DNA from: an uncultured Alphaproteobacteria bacterium
GTDB taxonomy: Bacteria > Pseudomonadota > Alphaproteobacteria > Paracaedibacterales > CAIULA01
Direction: 5' to 3'
DNA length: 5,394 nucleotides
NCBI GenBank assembly: GCA_903905285.1
Contig: CAIVFQ010000188.1
Coordinates: 1-5,394 of the forward strand
Shown here: in pieces, positions 1 through 5,394 of the stretch
Numbering within the stretch: position 1 is the first letter of the stretch
Layout of the letters: each line of letters opens with the position of its first letter
Notes under the pieces: model-generated
What the model was told of the DNA's origin: nothing
What the model saw: only the letters and a program-made list of their open reading frames with translations
Database searches by the model: none
Position numbers and translations under genes: made by a program

Positions 1-54
1 CAGGGGTTTAATATCTTTCATGCCATCCTAAATCCTCAGTTCTGCCCACAATAA
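1..54 (+). CDS. IS66-type transposase, C-terminal 17 codons (5'-partial)
   Basis: The open frame enters from the left edge and ends at TAA 52-54. Its residues are the same as the last 17 of the longer fragment at 5275-5394, where the context (Gly-Ala-Glu, Ile-Arg, Ser-Thr, Arg-Lys-Gln-Gly, then a short tail) resembles the end of IS66-family DDE transposases. On its own this piece is too short to classify, and the assignment rests on the right-hand copy. The stop codon lies 14 bases inside the element terminus. Whether the gene is intact cannot be seen from here. Confidence 0.6.
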   Translation, partial: QGFNIFHAILNPQFCPQ

Positions 55-68
55 ACCTGGGTAGTTAC
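1..68 (+). mobile_element. 3' end of an IS66-type insertion sequence (left copy)
   Basis: This is the terminal 68 bases of an element that extends left of the window. It is the exact reverse complement of 5261-5328, and identity stops abruptly at base 68: the next base differs from its counterpart at 5260. That marks the element boundary. Read inward from the tip, the end begins GTAACTACCC; IS66-family termini characteristically begin GTAA (family knowledge). The reading frame inside it encodes a transposase C-terminus that stops 14 bases before the tip. The element has landed inside an IS5-type transposase gene. No target duplication can be tested because the other end lies outside the window. 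Confidence 0.72.
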
Positions 69-290
69 CATCTGGGTTATGTAACTGCGGTAAAATAAAA
101 GGAGCATCAAAATCATATCTTCAAGGGAAAGAGCGAAGTTGCGGCCAGGGCGTTTGTATTTGCCTAAAACTTGTCTCTTCCATAAAGGAGTAACATTTGT
201 GCAGATCTGGTTGAACTGAACAGAATTCACACCAAACAGCCGAAGAAAAACCTTGGGATGGGTGACGATTTTTGTGTATCTTAGGCTCAT
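69..290 (-). pseudogene. IS5-family transposase, N-terminal fragment interrupted by IS66
   Basis: Seventy-four codons remain from ATG 288-290. The product has the layout of the N-terminal helix-turn-helix domain found before the DDE nuclease in IS5-type transposases: a basic start with His-Pro-Lys-Val-Phe, then Gly-Arg and Leu-Ser-Leu-Glu-Asp (residues 49-58), then a hydrophobic stretch ending Phe-Tyr-Arg-Ser-Tyr-Ile-Thr-Gln (66-73). No catalytic DDE residue is present. The break falls exactly after codon 74 (ATG 69-71). Reading continues in frame into the IS66 end for ten foreign codons and stops at TGA 36-38. A possible ribosome binding site, AAGG, lies about 10 bases before the ATG, inside the loop of a hairpin described separately. 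The product cannot catalyse transposition. Confidence 0.75.
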
Positions 291-320
291 GAGGGAACTA
301 CCTTGGTCGGTTTTCCCTCA
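290..320 (-). promoter_or_regulatory. Hairpin over the transposase translation start
   Basis: TGAGGGAA (290-297) and TTCCCTCA (313-320) are perfect 8-bp inverted arms around a 15-base loop. In the minus-strand transcript the loop holds the AAGG that could serve as ribosome binding site, and the 3' arm ends on the A of the ATG start codon. A folded transcript would hide the translation start. Other insertion sequences (IS10, IS200) limit transposase expression from outside transcription this way, so a similar role is plausible here, but that is inference from position. Confidence 0.4.
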
Positions 321-367
321 AAACTCCCACTATTTTACCTAAAATGCAACTTACGCAGAAGGTCTAA

Positions 368-376
368 TGATATAAA
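368..376 (+). promoter_or_regulatory. Possible extended -10 promoter of the YopJ-like gene
   Basis: TGATATAAA contains the TG-n motif of an extended -10 followed by TATAAA, one base from the TATAAT consensus. It lies about 50 bases before the ATG at 428. No convincing -35 hexamer sits 16-18 bases upstream, as is usual for extended -10 promoters. The motif is only a few bases outside the presumed IS5 end, so the native upstream region has been replaced by insertion-sequence DNA. Confidence 0.35.
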
Positions 377-427
377 ATGCTTAACGCATAACATTTAGTA
401 AAATTATTTATTTCAAAGAGTATAGTG

Positions 428-1534
428 ATGCGAGTTTTCATCAAAGCCCTTCTATTTCTTCAGATAGCATGCCATGTAGTTTGCGCATCTGATCCAAATG
501 ATTGCAAATCAGACCTCGAATTAGAGCGCAGATCATCACATGCCTCCTTAAAAACGCAACCCACAACGAGGGGATGCTTTTCAAGGGCAAGACAATTTGT
601 CGTGAATAATCTGGCACGTCTATATTACGCTACCTCTACCGTTGGTTATGACACCCATCAATGGGGCCCCTTCTTAAAAAATTATTACTCAGGAAAAGGA
701 TGGAATCAGGGCTCAACACGGTCAGATCGCGAACTAAGTCCCAATGGCAGGGCCAAAGTCTTTAGAGAAGAGTTTGAAATAGCCAGAATACAATACCCTT
801 CTTTAACAGAAGAAGGGTTTGTTGGCAGCCCTAGAGACTACTCTTTTTCTTATCTTCACCAAGAATTAGAAGACTGCGTAAATGTTTTGGCGCTCTCCAT
901 GAACAGAACCATCAAGGTGGGGAACAACCATAAACTTCATTTTTCAAAATCTCCTTTTAATGTCATGGACGAAAGATACATTTCCTATGCAGGGTATTTA
1001 ATGCAACATCTTGTTCAACAATTTCCAGAAAGACCCATAAAAATACATTCTTTGCAAGAAAGCAGTTCGTCTAACCGATCCGGACACTTTTGCTATGTAG
1101 AAATATCTTTAGATTCTTCTCTCAAAAAGATGTCTATGCGGGTGTTTGATCCAGTTACCTCTATGGTAAAGATCGTTTGCCGCAGTCAATTACCTCAGAA
1201 AAGCAAAGTTTTTTATGAACAAATAGCGGCAAACCTTGGTATGAAAATGCACTTTTCATATGCCTATCAAGGAAACCAGGTATTGAACATGCATGATTGT
1301 GGAAGATTTTCTAGCGTTTACCTAATGCACAACTTACATGGAAAATCTCCGCCTTCTCTTACGGCACTGGATGTTTATGAAGGTATGAAAAACCTTGAAG
1401 AAAATGGTTATGAAAAACTTCATCAAGATCCTCCATATACTGCTCGTCCAACAAGATTTACAAGATATGTATCATGGTTGTGGCGTAAACCAGCGGACCT
1501 TCTATTACAGTGTCTCAAGGAAAAACGACAGTAA
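428..1534 (+). CDS. Secreted YopJ-like (CE-clan) effector, putative acetyltransferase or protease
   Basis: The 368-residue product starts at ATG 428, with AAGAG 8-12 bases upstream; GTG 425 would add one residue. Residues 1-20 form a Sec-type signal peptide: Arg and Lys, then a hydrophobic core, with a likely cut after Val-Cys-Ala20. The core domain (about 180-305) matches the YopJ layout, compared from memory. It runs Asp181-Glu-Arg-Tyr, Phe-Pro-Glu-Arg-Pro-Ile-Lys (199-205), catalytic His220-Phe, Phe-Asp241-Pro, His-Phe-Ser (275-277), Gln281 or Gln284, then Asp-Cys291-Gly-Arg-Phe-Ser. His-Asp and Asp-Cys spacings are 21 and 50 residues. YopJ proteins acetylate Ser, Thr or Lys of host signalling proteins using acetyl-CoA; related CE-clan enzymes cleave ubiquitin or SUMO. 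Asp replaces the commoner Glu, as in PopP2. The C-terminal tail is basic (Arg340, Arg343, Arg346). The fold is fairly sure, the chemistry is not. The gene appears monocistronic and converges on parC. Confidence 0.72.
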   Translation: MRVFIKALLFLQIACHVVCASDPNDCKSDLELERRSSHASLKTQPTTRGCFSRARQFVVNNLARLYYATSTVGYDTHQWGPFLKNYYSGKGWNQGSTRSDRELSPNGRAKVFREEFEIARIQYPSLTEEGFVGSPRDYSFSYLHQELEDCVNVLALSMNRTIKVGNNHKLHFSKSPFNVMDERYISYAGYLMQHLVQQFPERPIKIHSLQESSSSNRSGHFCYVEISLDSSLKKMSMRVFDPVTSMVKIVCRSQLPQKSKVFYEQIAANLGMKMHFSYAYQGNQVLNMHDCGRFSSVYLMHNLHGKSPPSLTALDVYEGMKNLEENGYEKLHQDPPYTARPTRFTRYVSWLWRKPADLLLQCLKEKRQ

Positions 1535-1544
1535 TATCCCTCCG

Positions 1545-1576
1545 TCCCCAGAACGCTAAGGAAAGATTTTTGGGGA
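1545..1576. terminator. Weak inverted repeat between convergent genes, possible terminator
   Basis: TCCCCA (1545-1550) and TGGGGA (1571-1576) form a 6-bp stem around a 20-base loop. The stem can be lengthened to about ten positions with two mismatches. It fills most of the 46-bp gap between the stops of the YopJ-like gene and parC, where a shared bidirectional terminator would be expected. There is no run of T after the stem on either strand, so it is not a classical intrinsic terminator. Confidence 0.25.
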
Positions 1577-1580
1577 GAGA

Positions 1581-3809
1581 TTATCCCTCAAACAAATTCG
1601 AACGGGGGAAACTGATCGGCGCCAAACGACCAGAGGCCGCACGCTTTCCTTGCCAGGGGCGCGTATCCGTTAGGGTGGTTATCTTCCCTGCCCTGTTCCA
1701 TTTAAGGCCCTGTTCAGCTGTGAATAGGGTAATATCACTTACCCCACCATCTTTGTATTTTTGTAAAGTCACGCCGCGACCACGCCCCATAACAGGCAAC
1801 TCTGCCAATGGGAAAATCAAAAGCTTACGATTTTGCCCCACAACAGCGACTTGATCCCCTGTCACAGGCAAACAAAACTTTGCCACGGACCCTTCGGCAG
1901 GTGTTAACACCTGCTTGCCCAGCTTAGTTTGGGCCAGGGTATCTCCTGCTTTAATCACAAACCCCCGCCCATCGCTGGCTACGACCAGAAAGCTTTGATC
2001 CAGAGCATTATTCTTTACAATAAACGCGCCCAAGATCTCCTCTGTATTGGCAAGGTCAACCAACAGACGAATCGGTTCGCCGTGCCCACGGGTGCGGGGA
2101 ATCTTGTCCACACCGATGGTATAAAAACGACCATTACTGCCAAACAAAACCAATTTATCGATGGTTTGCGCCGTTAGGACAAATCGCTCGCCGTCGCCTT
2201 CTTTATACGCCAGCGGTGCTGTTAAGGTATGCCCCTTCACACTACGCAGCCAATTTTTGGCGGAGAAAACAACCGTAACATCCTCAACCTCAATGGTATC
2301 AACCAAGGGCACAACAACAGGTTCAGGTGCTTGCATAAGGGTGGTACGACGACGCCCTAATACCGTTTCTTGACCAAAGGTTTTACGCAAACCTTCTATT
2401 TCTTTGTGGATTTGTTTCCACTGTAATTTTGAGCTAGATAACAGTTGCTCTAACGATTTTTTTTCTTTTTCCAAACCATCGAATTCTTGACGGATTTCAA
2501 TTTCTTGCAATTTGCGCAGACTGCGCAACCGCATGTTTAAAATAGCCTCAACCTGGTTAACCGTTAGATTAAAACGTTCTTGGAAAACAGCTTTGGGATC
2601 ATCTTCTTCACGAATAATTTGAATCACTTCATCCAGGTTCAAATAAACAACCAGGTACCCTGCCAAAATCTCTAAACGACTGGCAATCTGTTCCAGCCGA
2701 TGTCGGCTGCGTCTGTCTTGCACGACAAAACGATGATCCAAAAAGGCCCGCAAAACTTCCTTTAAAGACATGACCTTTGGCACATTATGACCATCAAGCG
2801 CATTCATGTTTAAAGAAATACGCACTTCTAAATCGGTCAGGCGGAATAAAGATTCCATCAACACGTTCGGTTCAACGTTGCGGCTTTTGGGCTGTAAAAC
2901 CAAGCGAATATCATCAGCTGACTCATCAATAATATCGTCTAAAAAGGGCAATCTTTTTTCGTTTAAAAGGTTGGCAATTTTTTCGATCAGCTTTGATTTT
3001 TCAACCTGATAGGGAACTTCCGTAACGACAATACGATAGCCACCCCCTTTAACCTCTTCCACTTCAAACCGAGCCCGCACACGGAAGCTGCCCCGCCCCG
3101 TTTCATAGGCTTTTAATAAAGTATCGGCATTTTCTGTTAGGATGCCCCCGGTCGGAAAGTCGGGCCCAGGCATAACGGTTAAAATCTGTTCAATCGTGGC
3201 ATCAGGTTGATCAATTAATAAGATCAAAGCCTGGCAAATTTCATCAACATTGTGTGGAGGAATAGACGTTGCCATACCCACAGCAATACCAGTTGATCCA
3301 TTCGCTAATAAATTCGGAAAGGCAGCGGGGAAAACAATCGGTTCCTCACCCTCACCATCATAGGTAGGCCGAAAATCAACGGCGTTTTCATCTAACCCCT
3401 CCATTAATGACATGGATACCTGGCTCAGACGGGCTTCGGTATAACGCATAGCTGCGGGACCGTCCCCATCAATATTGCCAAAGTTGCCTTGCCCTTCGAT
3501 TAAGGGATACCGGACAGAGAAATCCTGGGCCAATCGAACCAATGCCCCATAAATGGCCGCATCGCCATGGGGGTGAAATTTACCCATAACGTCACCCACC
3601 ACGCGGGCACATTTCTTAAACCCAGTCGTCGGGTTTAGGCGCAGCTGATGCATGGCATAAATTAACCGACGATGAACCGGTTTTAACCCATCCCGCACGT
3701 CCGGCAATGACCGTGACATAATGGTCGACAGTGCATACGCAAGGTACCGTTCATGCAACGCCTGTTCAAAATCAATCGGGGTAATGTTAGAGGATGTTTC
3801 TTTTTGCAT
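1581..3809 (-). CDS. parC: DNA topoisomerase IV subunit A (ParC)
   Basis: ParC pairs with ParE to unlink replicated chromosomes by passing one duplex through a transient double-strand break, consuming ATP. The product is 742 residues, close to the roughly 750 usual for ParC. The winged-helix breakage domain shows Gly41-Leu-Lys-Pro-Val-His-Arg-Arg and His79-Pro-His-Gly-Asp. The catalytic tyrosine is Tyr123, in Ala-Ala-Met-Arg-Tyr-Thr-Glu-Ala. The conserved [12 protein letters not shown] stretch follows. A coiled-coil region spans about 380-490, and a C-terminal beta-pinwheel carries Pro-Arg-Thr-Arg-Gly-His-Gly and Gly-Arg-Gly-Arg-Gly-Val blades. The length and this pinwheel favour ParC over GyrA. 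The residues matching E. coli Ser80 and Glu84 are Ala84 and Gly88. A purine-rich AAGAAGAGG directly abuts the ATG, and AAGGGG lies about 13 bases upstream. GC content is visibly higher than in the neighbours. It follows the patatin gene by 87 bp and may share its transcript. Confidence 0.95.
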   Translation of the reverse strand: MQKETSSNITPIDFEQALHERYLAYALSTIMSRSLPDVRDGLKPVHRRLIYAMHQLRLNPTTGFKKCARVVGDVMGKFHPHGDAAIYGALVRLAQDFSVRYPLIEGQGNFGNIDGDGPAAMRYTEARLSQVSMSLMEGLDENAVDFRPTYDGEGEEPIVFPAAFPNLLANGSTGIAVGMATSIPPHNVDEICQALILLIDQPDATIEQILTVMPGPDFPTGGILTENADTLLKAYETGRGSFRVRARFEVEEVKGGGYRIVVTEVPYQVEKSKLIEKIANLLNEKRLPFLDDIIDESADDIRLVLQPKSRNVEPNVLMESLFRLTDLEVRISLNMNALDGHNVPKVMSLKEVLRAFLDHRFVVQDRRSRHRLEQIASRLEILAGYLVVYLNLDEVIQIIREEDDPKAVFQERFNLTVNQVEAILNMRLRSLRKLQEIEIRQEFDGLEKEKKSLEQLLSSSKLQWKQIHKEIEGLRKTFGQETVLGRRRTTLMQAPEPVVVPLVDTIEVEDVTVVFSAKNWLRSVKGHTLTAPLAYKEGDGERFVLTAQTIDKLVLFGSNGRFYTIGVDKIPRTRGHGEPIRLLVDLANTEEILGAFIVKNNALDQSFLVVASDGRGFVIKAGDTLAQTKLGKQVLTPAEGSVAKFCLPVTGDQVAVVGQNRKLLIFPLAELPVMGRGRGVTLQKYKDGGVSDITLFTAEQGLKWNRAGKITTLTDTRPWQGKRAASGRLAPISFPRSNLFEG

Positions 3810-3896
3810 CCTCTTCTTATACCCCTTTTAGGAGATTTTGTGCGCTTATTTTTTCGTTATTTTCTTTTGAACTGTACGCCCATTCCCTTTCAAACT

Positions 3897-4937
3897 TTAT
3901 ACGAAGTCTTTGAACATTCCCTCATCCAAAGTGTGTACTTTTGTGCCAACCTTGTCGTAATGGTCATTAATCCACTTTTCTGCGGTTTTACGCCCTTCAT
4001 TATGCAACATCATCAAAAAATCCCAGTCGGTATTCAAGGCGCTGCTTAAGTTTAAGCCTTTAAAGGAATCTTCATTCTTAATCATATGCATATTGATACG
4101 TTTCATCGCACCATCCTTGACTTTACCTTCATCAATCATACGGCTGATAAAATGAATGGCTCGCATTTCATGAACCATGCAGCCGTTATAGGTAATTTCT
4201 TTCAAACGATCGACAATTTCAGCTCTGGTCTTTGGTAGTTCTTCTCTATATGTTTTGGTTACTTGCACAAGAATAATATCTGAACAGTCACAATCGAGAA
4301 TTAAGGGGAAAATCGCTGGGTTTGCAATGAAACCACCATCCCAATAATCCTCACCATCAACCTGAACGGCCTGAAACATAAAGGGCAAACAAGCAGACGC
4401 CATTAAAACATCAGGGTGAAAGTCTTTGTTGCTAAAAATTTTGACTTTTCCTGTTTTAACATGGGTTGTGCCCAAAAAGATTTTTCTTTCAGAGCTGTTG
4501 CGAATGGCTGAATAGTCGAAAAAATTTTTCACAAAATCGCCAAAGGGATTTTTATTTGAGGGATTAAGATCATAAGGAGAGAAATGCTCTTGAAGTTGCC
4601 CCATCATTAAGTAACCAAGGGAATGATCCAAATTATAATATTTCGCCTTTTTATCATTAGGATTCAAACTAAAGGGAGATATTTTTTTGGAAAGATCGCT
4701 CATTTCCCTCCAATAATCTCTAAGTGTAGCCCTGGCTGCCTCTGTTCCCCCTTTAATCAGACCTTGAACAATTGCAGCTGCATTCATACCGCCGGCGCTT
4801 GTTCCTGAAACGCCTAGTATGTCAAAACGGCCATCTTCCAAAAGTTTATCAGCAACATCCCAGGCGAAAGCTCCATGAGCACCACCACCTTGTAAAGCTA
4901 TAGCGACTTTTTTCTTTTCCACTTTTTTCTTTTCCAC
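3897..4937 (-). CDS. Patatin-like phospholipase
   Basis: Patatin-type lipid acyl hydrolases use a Ser-Asp dyad to release fatty acids from phospholipids. From GTG 4937 the product has 346 residues. All family signatures are present near the expected places: the oxyanion loop Gly17-Gly-Gly-Ala-His-Gly, nucleophile Ser47 in Gly-Thr-Ser-Ala-Gly, and Asp200 in Trp-Asp-Gly-Gly. An active enzyme is therefore likely. There is no signal peptide or membrane segment, so it is cytoplasmic or exported by a non-Sec route. I prefer GTG 4937 because GGAG lies 8 bases before it; TTG 4952 would add five residues but has no ribosome binding site. The N-terminus carries a Val-Glu-Lys-Lys-Lys repeat. The whole-length resemblance is to alphaproteobacterial patatins sometimes labelled RpoH suppressors (recalled, uncertain). 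ExoU-like host-membrane action is an alternative that nothing here proves. It is upstream of and co-oriented with parC. Confidence 0.88.
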   Translation of the reverse strand: MEKKKVEKKKVAIALQGGGAHGAFAWDVADKLLEDGRFDILGVSGTSAGGMNAAAIVQGLIKGGTEAARATLRDYWREMSDLSKKISPFSLNPNDKKAKYYNLDHSLGYLMMGQLQEHFSPYDLNPSNKNPFGDFVKNFFDYSAIRNSSERKIFLGTTHVKTGKVKIFSNKDFHPDVLMASACLPFMFQAVQVDGEDYWDGGFIANPAIFPLILDCDCSDIILVQVTKTYREELPKTRAEIVDRLKEITYNGCMVHEMRAIHFISRMIDEGKVKDGAMKRINMHMIKNEDSFKGLNLSSALNTDWDFLMMLHNEGRKTAEKWINDHYDKVGTKVHTLDEGMFKDFV

Positions 4938-4941
4938 TTTA
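4906..4941 (-). repeat. 15-bp tandem repeat in the patatin gene start
   Basis: The unit ACTTTTTTCTTTTCC occurs at 4906-4920 and again, identical, at 4921-4935, followed by a further partial copy. On the coding strand it specifies Val-Glu-Lys-Lys-Lys twice. Each unit offers a GTG codon in frame, so a gain or loss of one unit would keep the frame and change only the lysine-rich head of the protein. Confidence 0.8.
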
Positions 4942-4947
4942 ATTTCT
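4942..4947 (-). promoter_or_regulatory. Ribosome binding site deciding the patatin start
   Basis: On the minus strand GGGAGA lies eight bases before the GTG at 4937. The alternative TTG at 4952 overlaps this motif and is preceded only by AT-rich sequence without purine-rich pairing potential. The site therefore favours the shorter 346-residue product. Confidence 0.5.
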
Positions 4948-4952
4948 CCCAA

Positions 4953-5260
4953 TTTATTATGATCACAAAATATCTATTTTATTAAGTTCACTTTAAAATT
5001 TCTTCTTACTTATGAATCTACCATTGTAAAACTTAATAATTGGTTAATAAGGAAAAATTAAATCGTTGAAAATATGCCCCCTTCAAACCACTTTGCGGCT
5101 TCCTCTCTCTTAACGACAAAATGATCTTGCTGCAATTAACGAAAAATTAATGCAACACACTTATCTGTTCTAATACTTTCAATTAAACATAAATAGACAC
5201 TATTTATGACAAAACAAACGTATATACGAACAAGCGTTAAAACATTAATCGTTTTAATTT
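4953..5260. other. AT-rich intergenic region between the patatin gene and the right IS66 end
   Basis: These roughly 310 bases hold no convincing complete gene and no tRNA-like fold that I could see. They must contain the promoter for the patatin gene, but several AT-rich hexamers compete and none is compelling. The rightmost part carries a short inverted repeat (5237-5257) and the 5' end of a small open frame that runs into the insertion sequence. Both are listed separately. Confidence 0.6.
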
Positions 5261-5301
5261 GTAACTACCCAGGTTTATTGTGGGCAGAACTGAGGATTTA
5301 G
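5206..5301 (+). pseudogene. Possible 5' stub of a gene cut by the right IS66 copy
   Basis: The frame opens at ATG 5206, runs 18 codons to the IS66 junction and then 13 foreign codons to TAG 5299-5301. The native part has Lys, Tyr, Arg, Thr and Lys residues followed by a short hydrophobic run (Leu-Ile-Val-Leu-Ile), the look of the start of a signal peptide or membrane segment. No clear ribosome binding site precedes it. It could be the decapitated start of a membrane or secreted protein whose remainder lies beyond the insertion sequence, or a chance frame; I lean only slightly to the former. Confidence 0.22.
5237..5257. repeat. Short inverted repeat beside the right IS66 junction
   Basis: TTAAAAC (5237-5243) and GTTTTAA (5251-5257) are perfect 7-bp arms around a 7-base AT-rich loop, ending three bases before the IS66 terminus. 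In such AT-rich DNA a palindrome this short is not remarkable. It could be a weak hairpin or a dyad for a regulator. Confidence 0.3.
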
Positions 5302-5394
5302 GATGGCATGAAAGATATTAAACCCCTGTTTGCGTCTCGTTGAGAGAAAGCCTCGAATTAGGCAAAAGACTTCGGCTCCTCGGGTTGTTCTGAA
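5261..5394 (-). mobile_element. 3' end of an IS66-type insertion sequence (right copy)
   Basis: The element begins at 5261 with GTAACTACCC and continues past the right edge. Its first 68 bases are the exact reverse complement of 1-68, and beyond that another 66 bases of the same element are visible here only. The encoded transposase fragment reads toward the window interior, so this copy is inverted relative to the left one. The eight unique bases next to this end (5253-5260, TTTAATTT) differ from those next to the left copy (69-76, CATCTGGG). Each copy must therefore have its own target duplication, if any, outside the window. Confidence 0.75.
5275..5394 (-). CDS. IS66-type transposase, C-terminal 39 codons (5'-partial)
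   Basis: The frame is open from the right edge to the stop at 5275-5277 (TAA on the minus strand). The visible peptide contains Arg-Gly-Ala-Glu-Val-Phe, Ile-Arg-Gly-Phe-Leu-Ser-Thr and Arg-Lys-Gln-Gly, followed by a short Ala-Ile-Leu tail. This pattern (Gly-Ala-Glu, Ile-Arg, Ser-Thr, Lys-Gln-Gly) is typical of the extreme C-terminus of IS66-family DDE transposases, as recalled from the family. The catalytic DDE residues would lie upstream, outside the window. The GTAA tip of the element independently supports IS66. Another DDE family with a similar end cannot be fully excluded from 39 residues. Confidence 0.68.
   Translation of the reverse strand, partial: FRTTRGAEVFCLIRGFLSTRRKQGFNIFHAILNPQFCPQ

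Larger units (their letters stand above)
69..365 (-). mobile_element. Remnant of an IS5-type insertion sequence, split by the left IS66 copy
   Basis: The remnant comprises the first 74 codons of a transposase (complement 69-290) plus the untranslated leader up to the presumed element end. On the minus strand the presumed end reads TTAGACCTTCTGCGTAAGTTGC. An AGACCTT-type tip flanked by TTA resembles IS5-family ends (family knowledge recalled, not searched), so I place the boundary near 365, give or take a few bases. The inner side is cut by the IS66 terminus at 68/69. The missing three quarters of the transposase should lie beyond the other end of that IS66 copy, unless it has been deleted. 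Confidence 0.5.

Noticed and set aside
428..490. Lipoprotein signal (lipobox) instead of a type I signal peptide in the YopJ-like protein
   Set aside because: Cysteines occur near the end of the leader, but the residues before them do not form a Leu-x-x-Cys lipobox, while Val-Cys-Ala fits signal peptidase I.
1510..3009. Plus-strand open frames opposite parC (1510-1854, 1929-2177, 2161-2373, 2806-3009)
   Set aside because: They lie antisense to a clear full-length parC, show no recognisable domain, and have the composition of shadow frames.
3810..3896. Independent promoter for parC in the 87-bp gap
   Set aside because: A TTGAAA-like hexamer is present, but no acceptable -10 lies at the right distance, so it was not listed.
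3753..4049. Plus-strand open frame of 98 codons spanning the parC start and patatin end
   Set aside because: It overlaps two well-supported genes on the opposite strand. Its hydrophobic look follows from T-rich antisense sequence, and there is no domain or convincing start signal.
4623..4808. Plus-strand open frame of 61 codons opposite the patatin gene
   Set aside because: It is antisense to the conserved catalytic Ser region of the patatin and has no independent coding evidence.
5100..5260. tRNA or small structured RNA in the AT-rich region
   Set aside because: No cloverleaf, no conserved T-arm and no strong GC-rich stem could be found; the inverted repeats present are short and AT-rich.
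5308..5343. Eleven-codon open frame starting ATG 5308, considered as a leader peptide
   Set aside because: It is antisense to the IS66 transposase C-terminus, which explains the sequence better.

Overview
The window looks like a piece of the chromosome of an intracellular alphaproteobacterium. The ParC is of alphaproteobacterial type, the DNA is AT-rich outside parC, insertion-sequence debris is dense, and one gene encodes a likely host-directed effector. A Holosporales-like protist or arthropod endosymbiont would fit, but this is inference; no rRNA or other decisive marker is present.

Layout, left to right. Bases 1-68 are the 3' end of an IS66-type insertion sequence, with the last 17 codons of its transposase on the + strand. 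Its terminus cuts into a second, IS5-type transposase gene, of which only the first 74 codons remain (complement 69-290); the outer end of that older element is probably near 365. Next comes a secreted protein of 368 residues (428-1534, +). Its His/Asp/Cys arrangement and surrounding motifs resemble the YopJ family of effector acetyltransferases (CE-clan cysteine fold), but it also carries a Sec-type signal peptide. It converges, across a 46-bp gap, on parC (complement 1581-3809), which encodes topoisomerase IV subunit A. Upstream of parC on the same strand is a patatin-like phospholipase gene (complement 3897-4937). About 320 bp of AT-rich DNA follows, ending in a short open frame cut by a second IS66 end. 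Bases 5261-5394 are that second IS66 copy, in the opposite orientation, with the last 39 codons of its transposase on the - strand.

The two IS66 ends share 68 identical bases in inverted orientation and both stop exactly where unique DNA begins. The roughly 5.2 kb interior is therefore bracketed by two inward-facing copies of one element. The interior combines a housekeeping gene with two proteins that could act on host components (YopJ-like effector, patatin). They do not form an obvious operon: the effector is transcribed alone, while patatin and parC may be co-transcribed across an 87-bp gap. The most interesting item is the Sec-signal-bearing YopJ-like protein. The second is a ParC quinolone-determining region that lacks both the usual Ser and the usual acidic residue.
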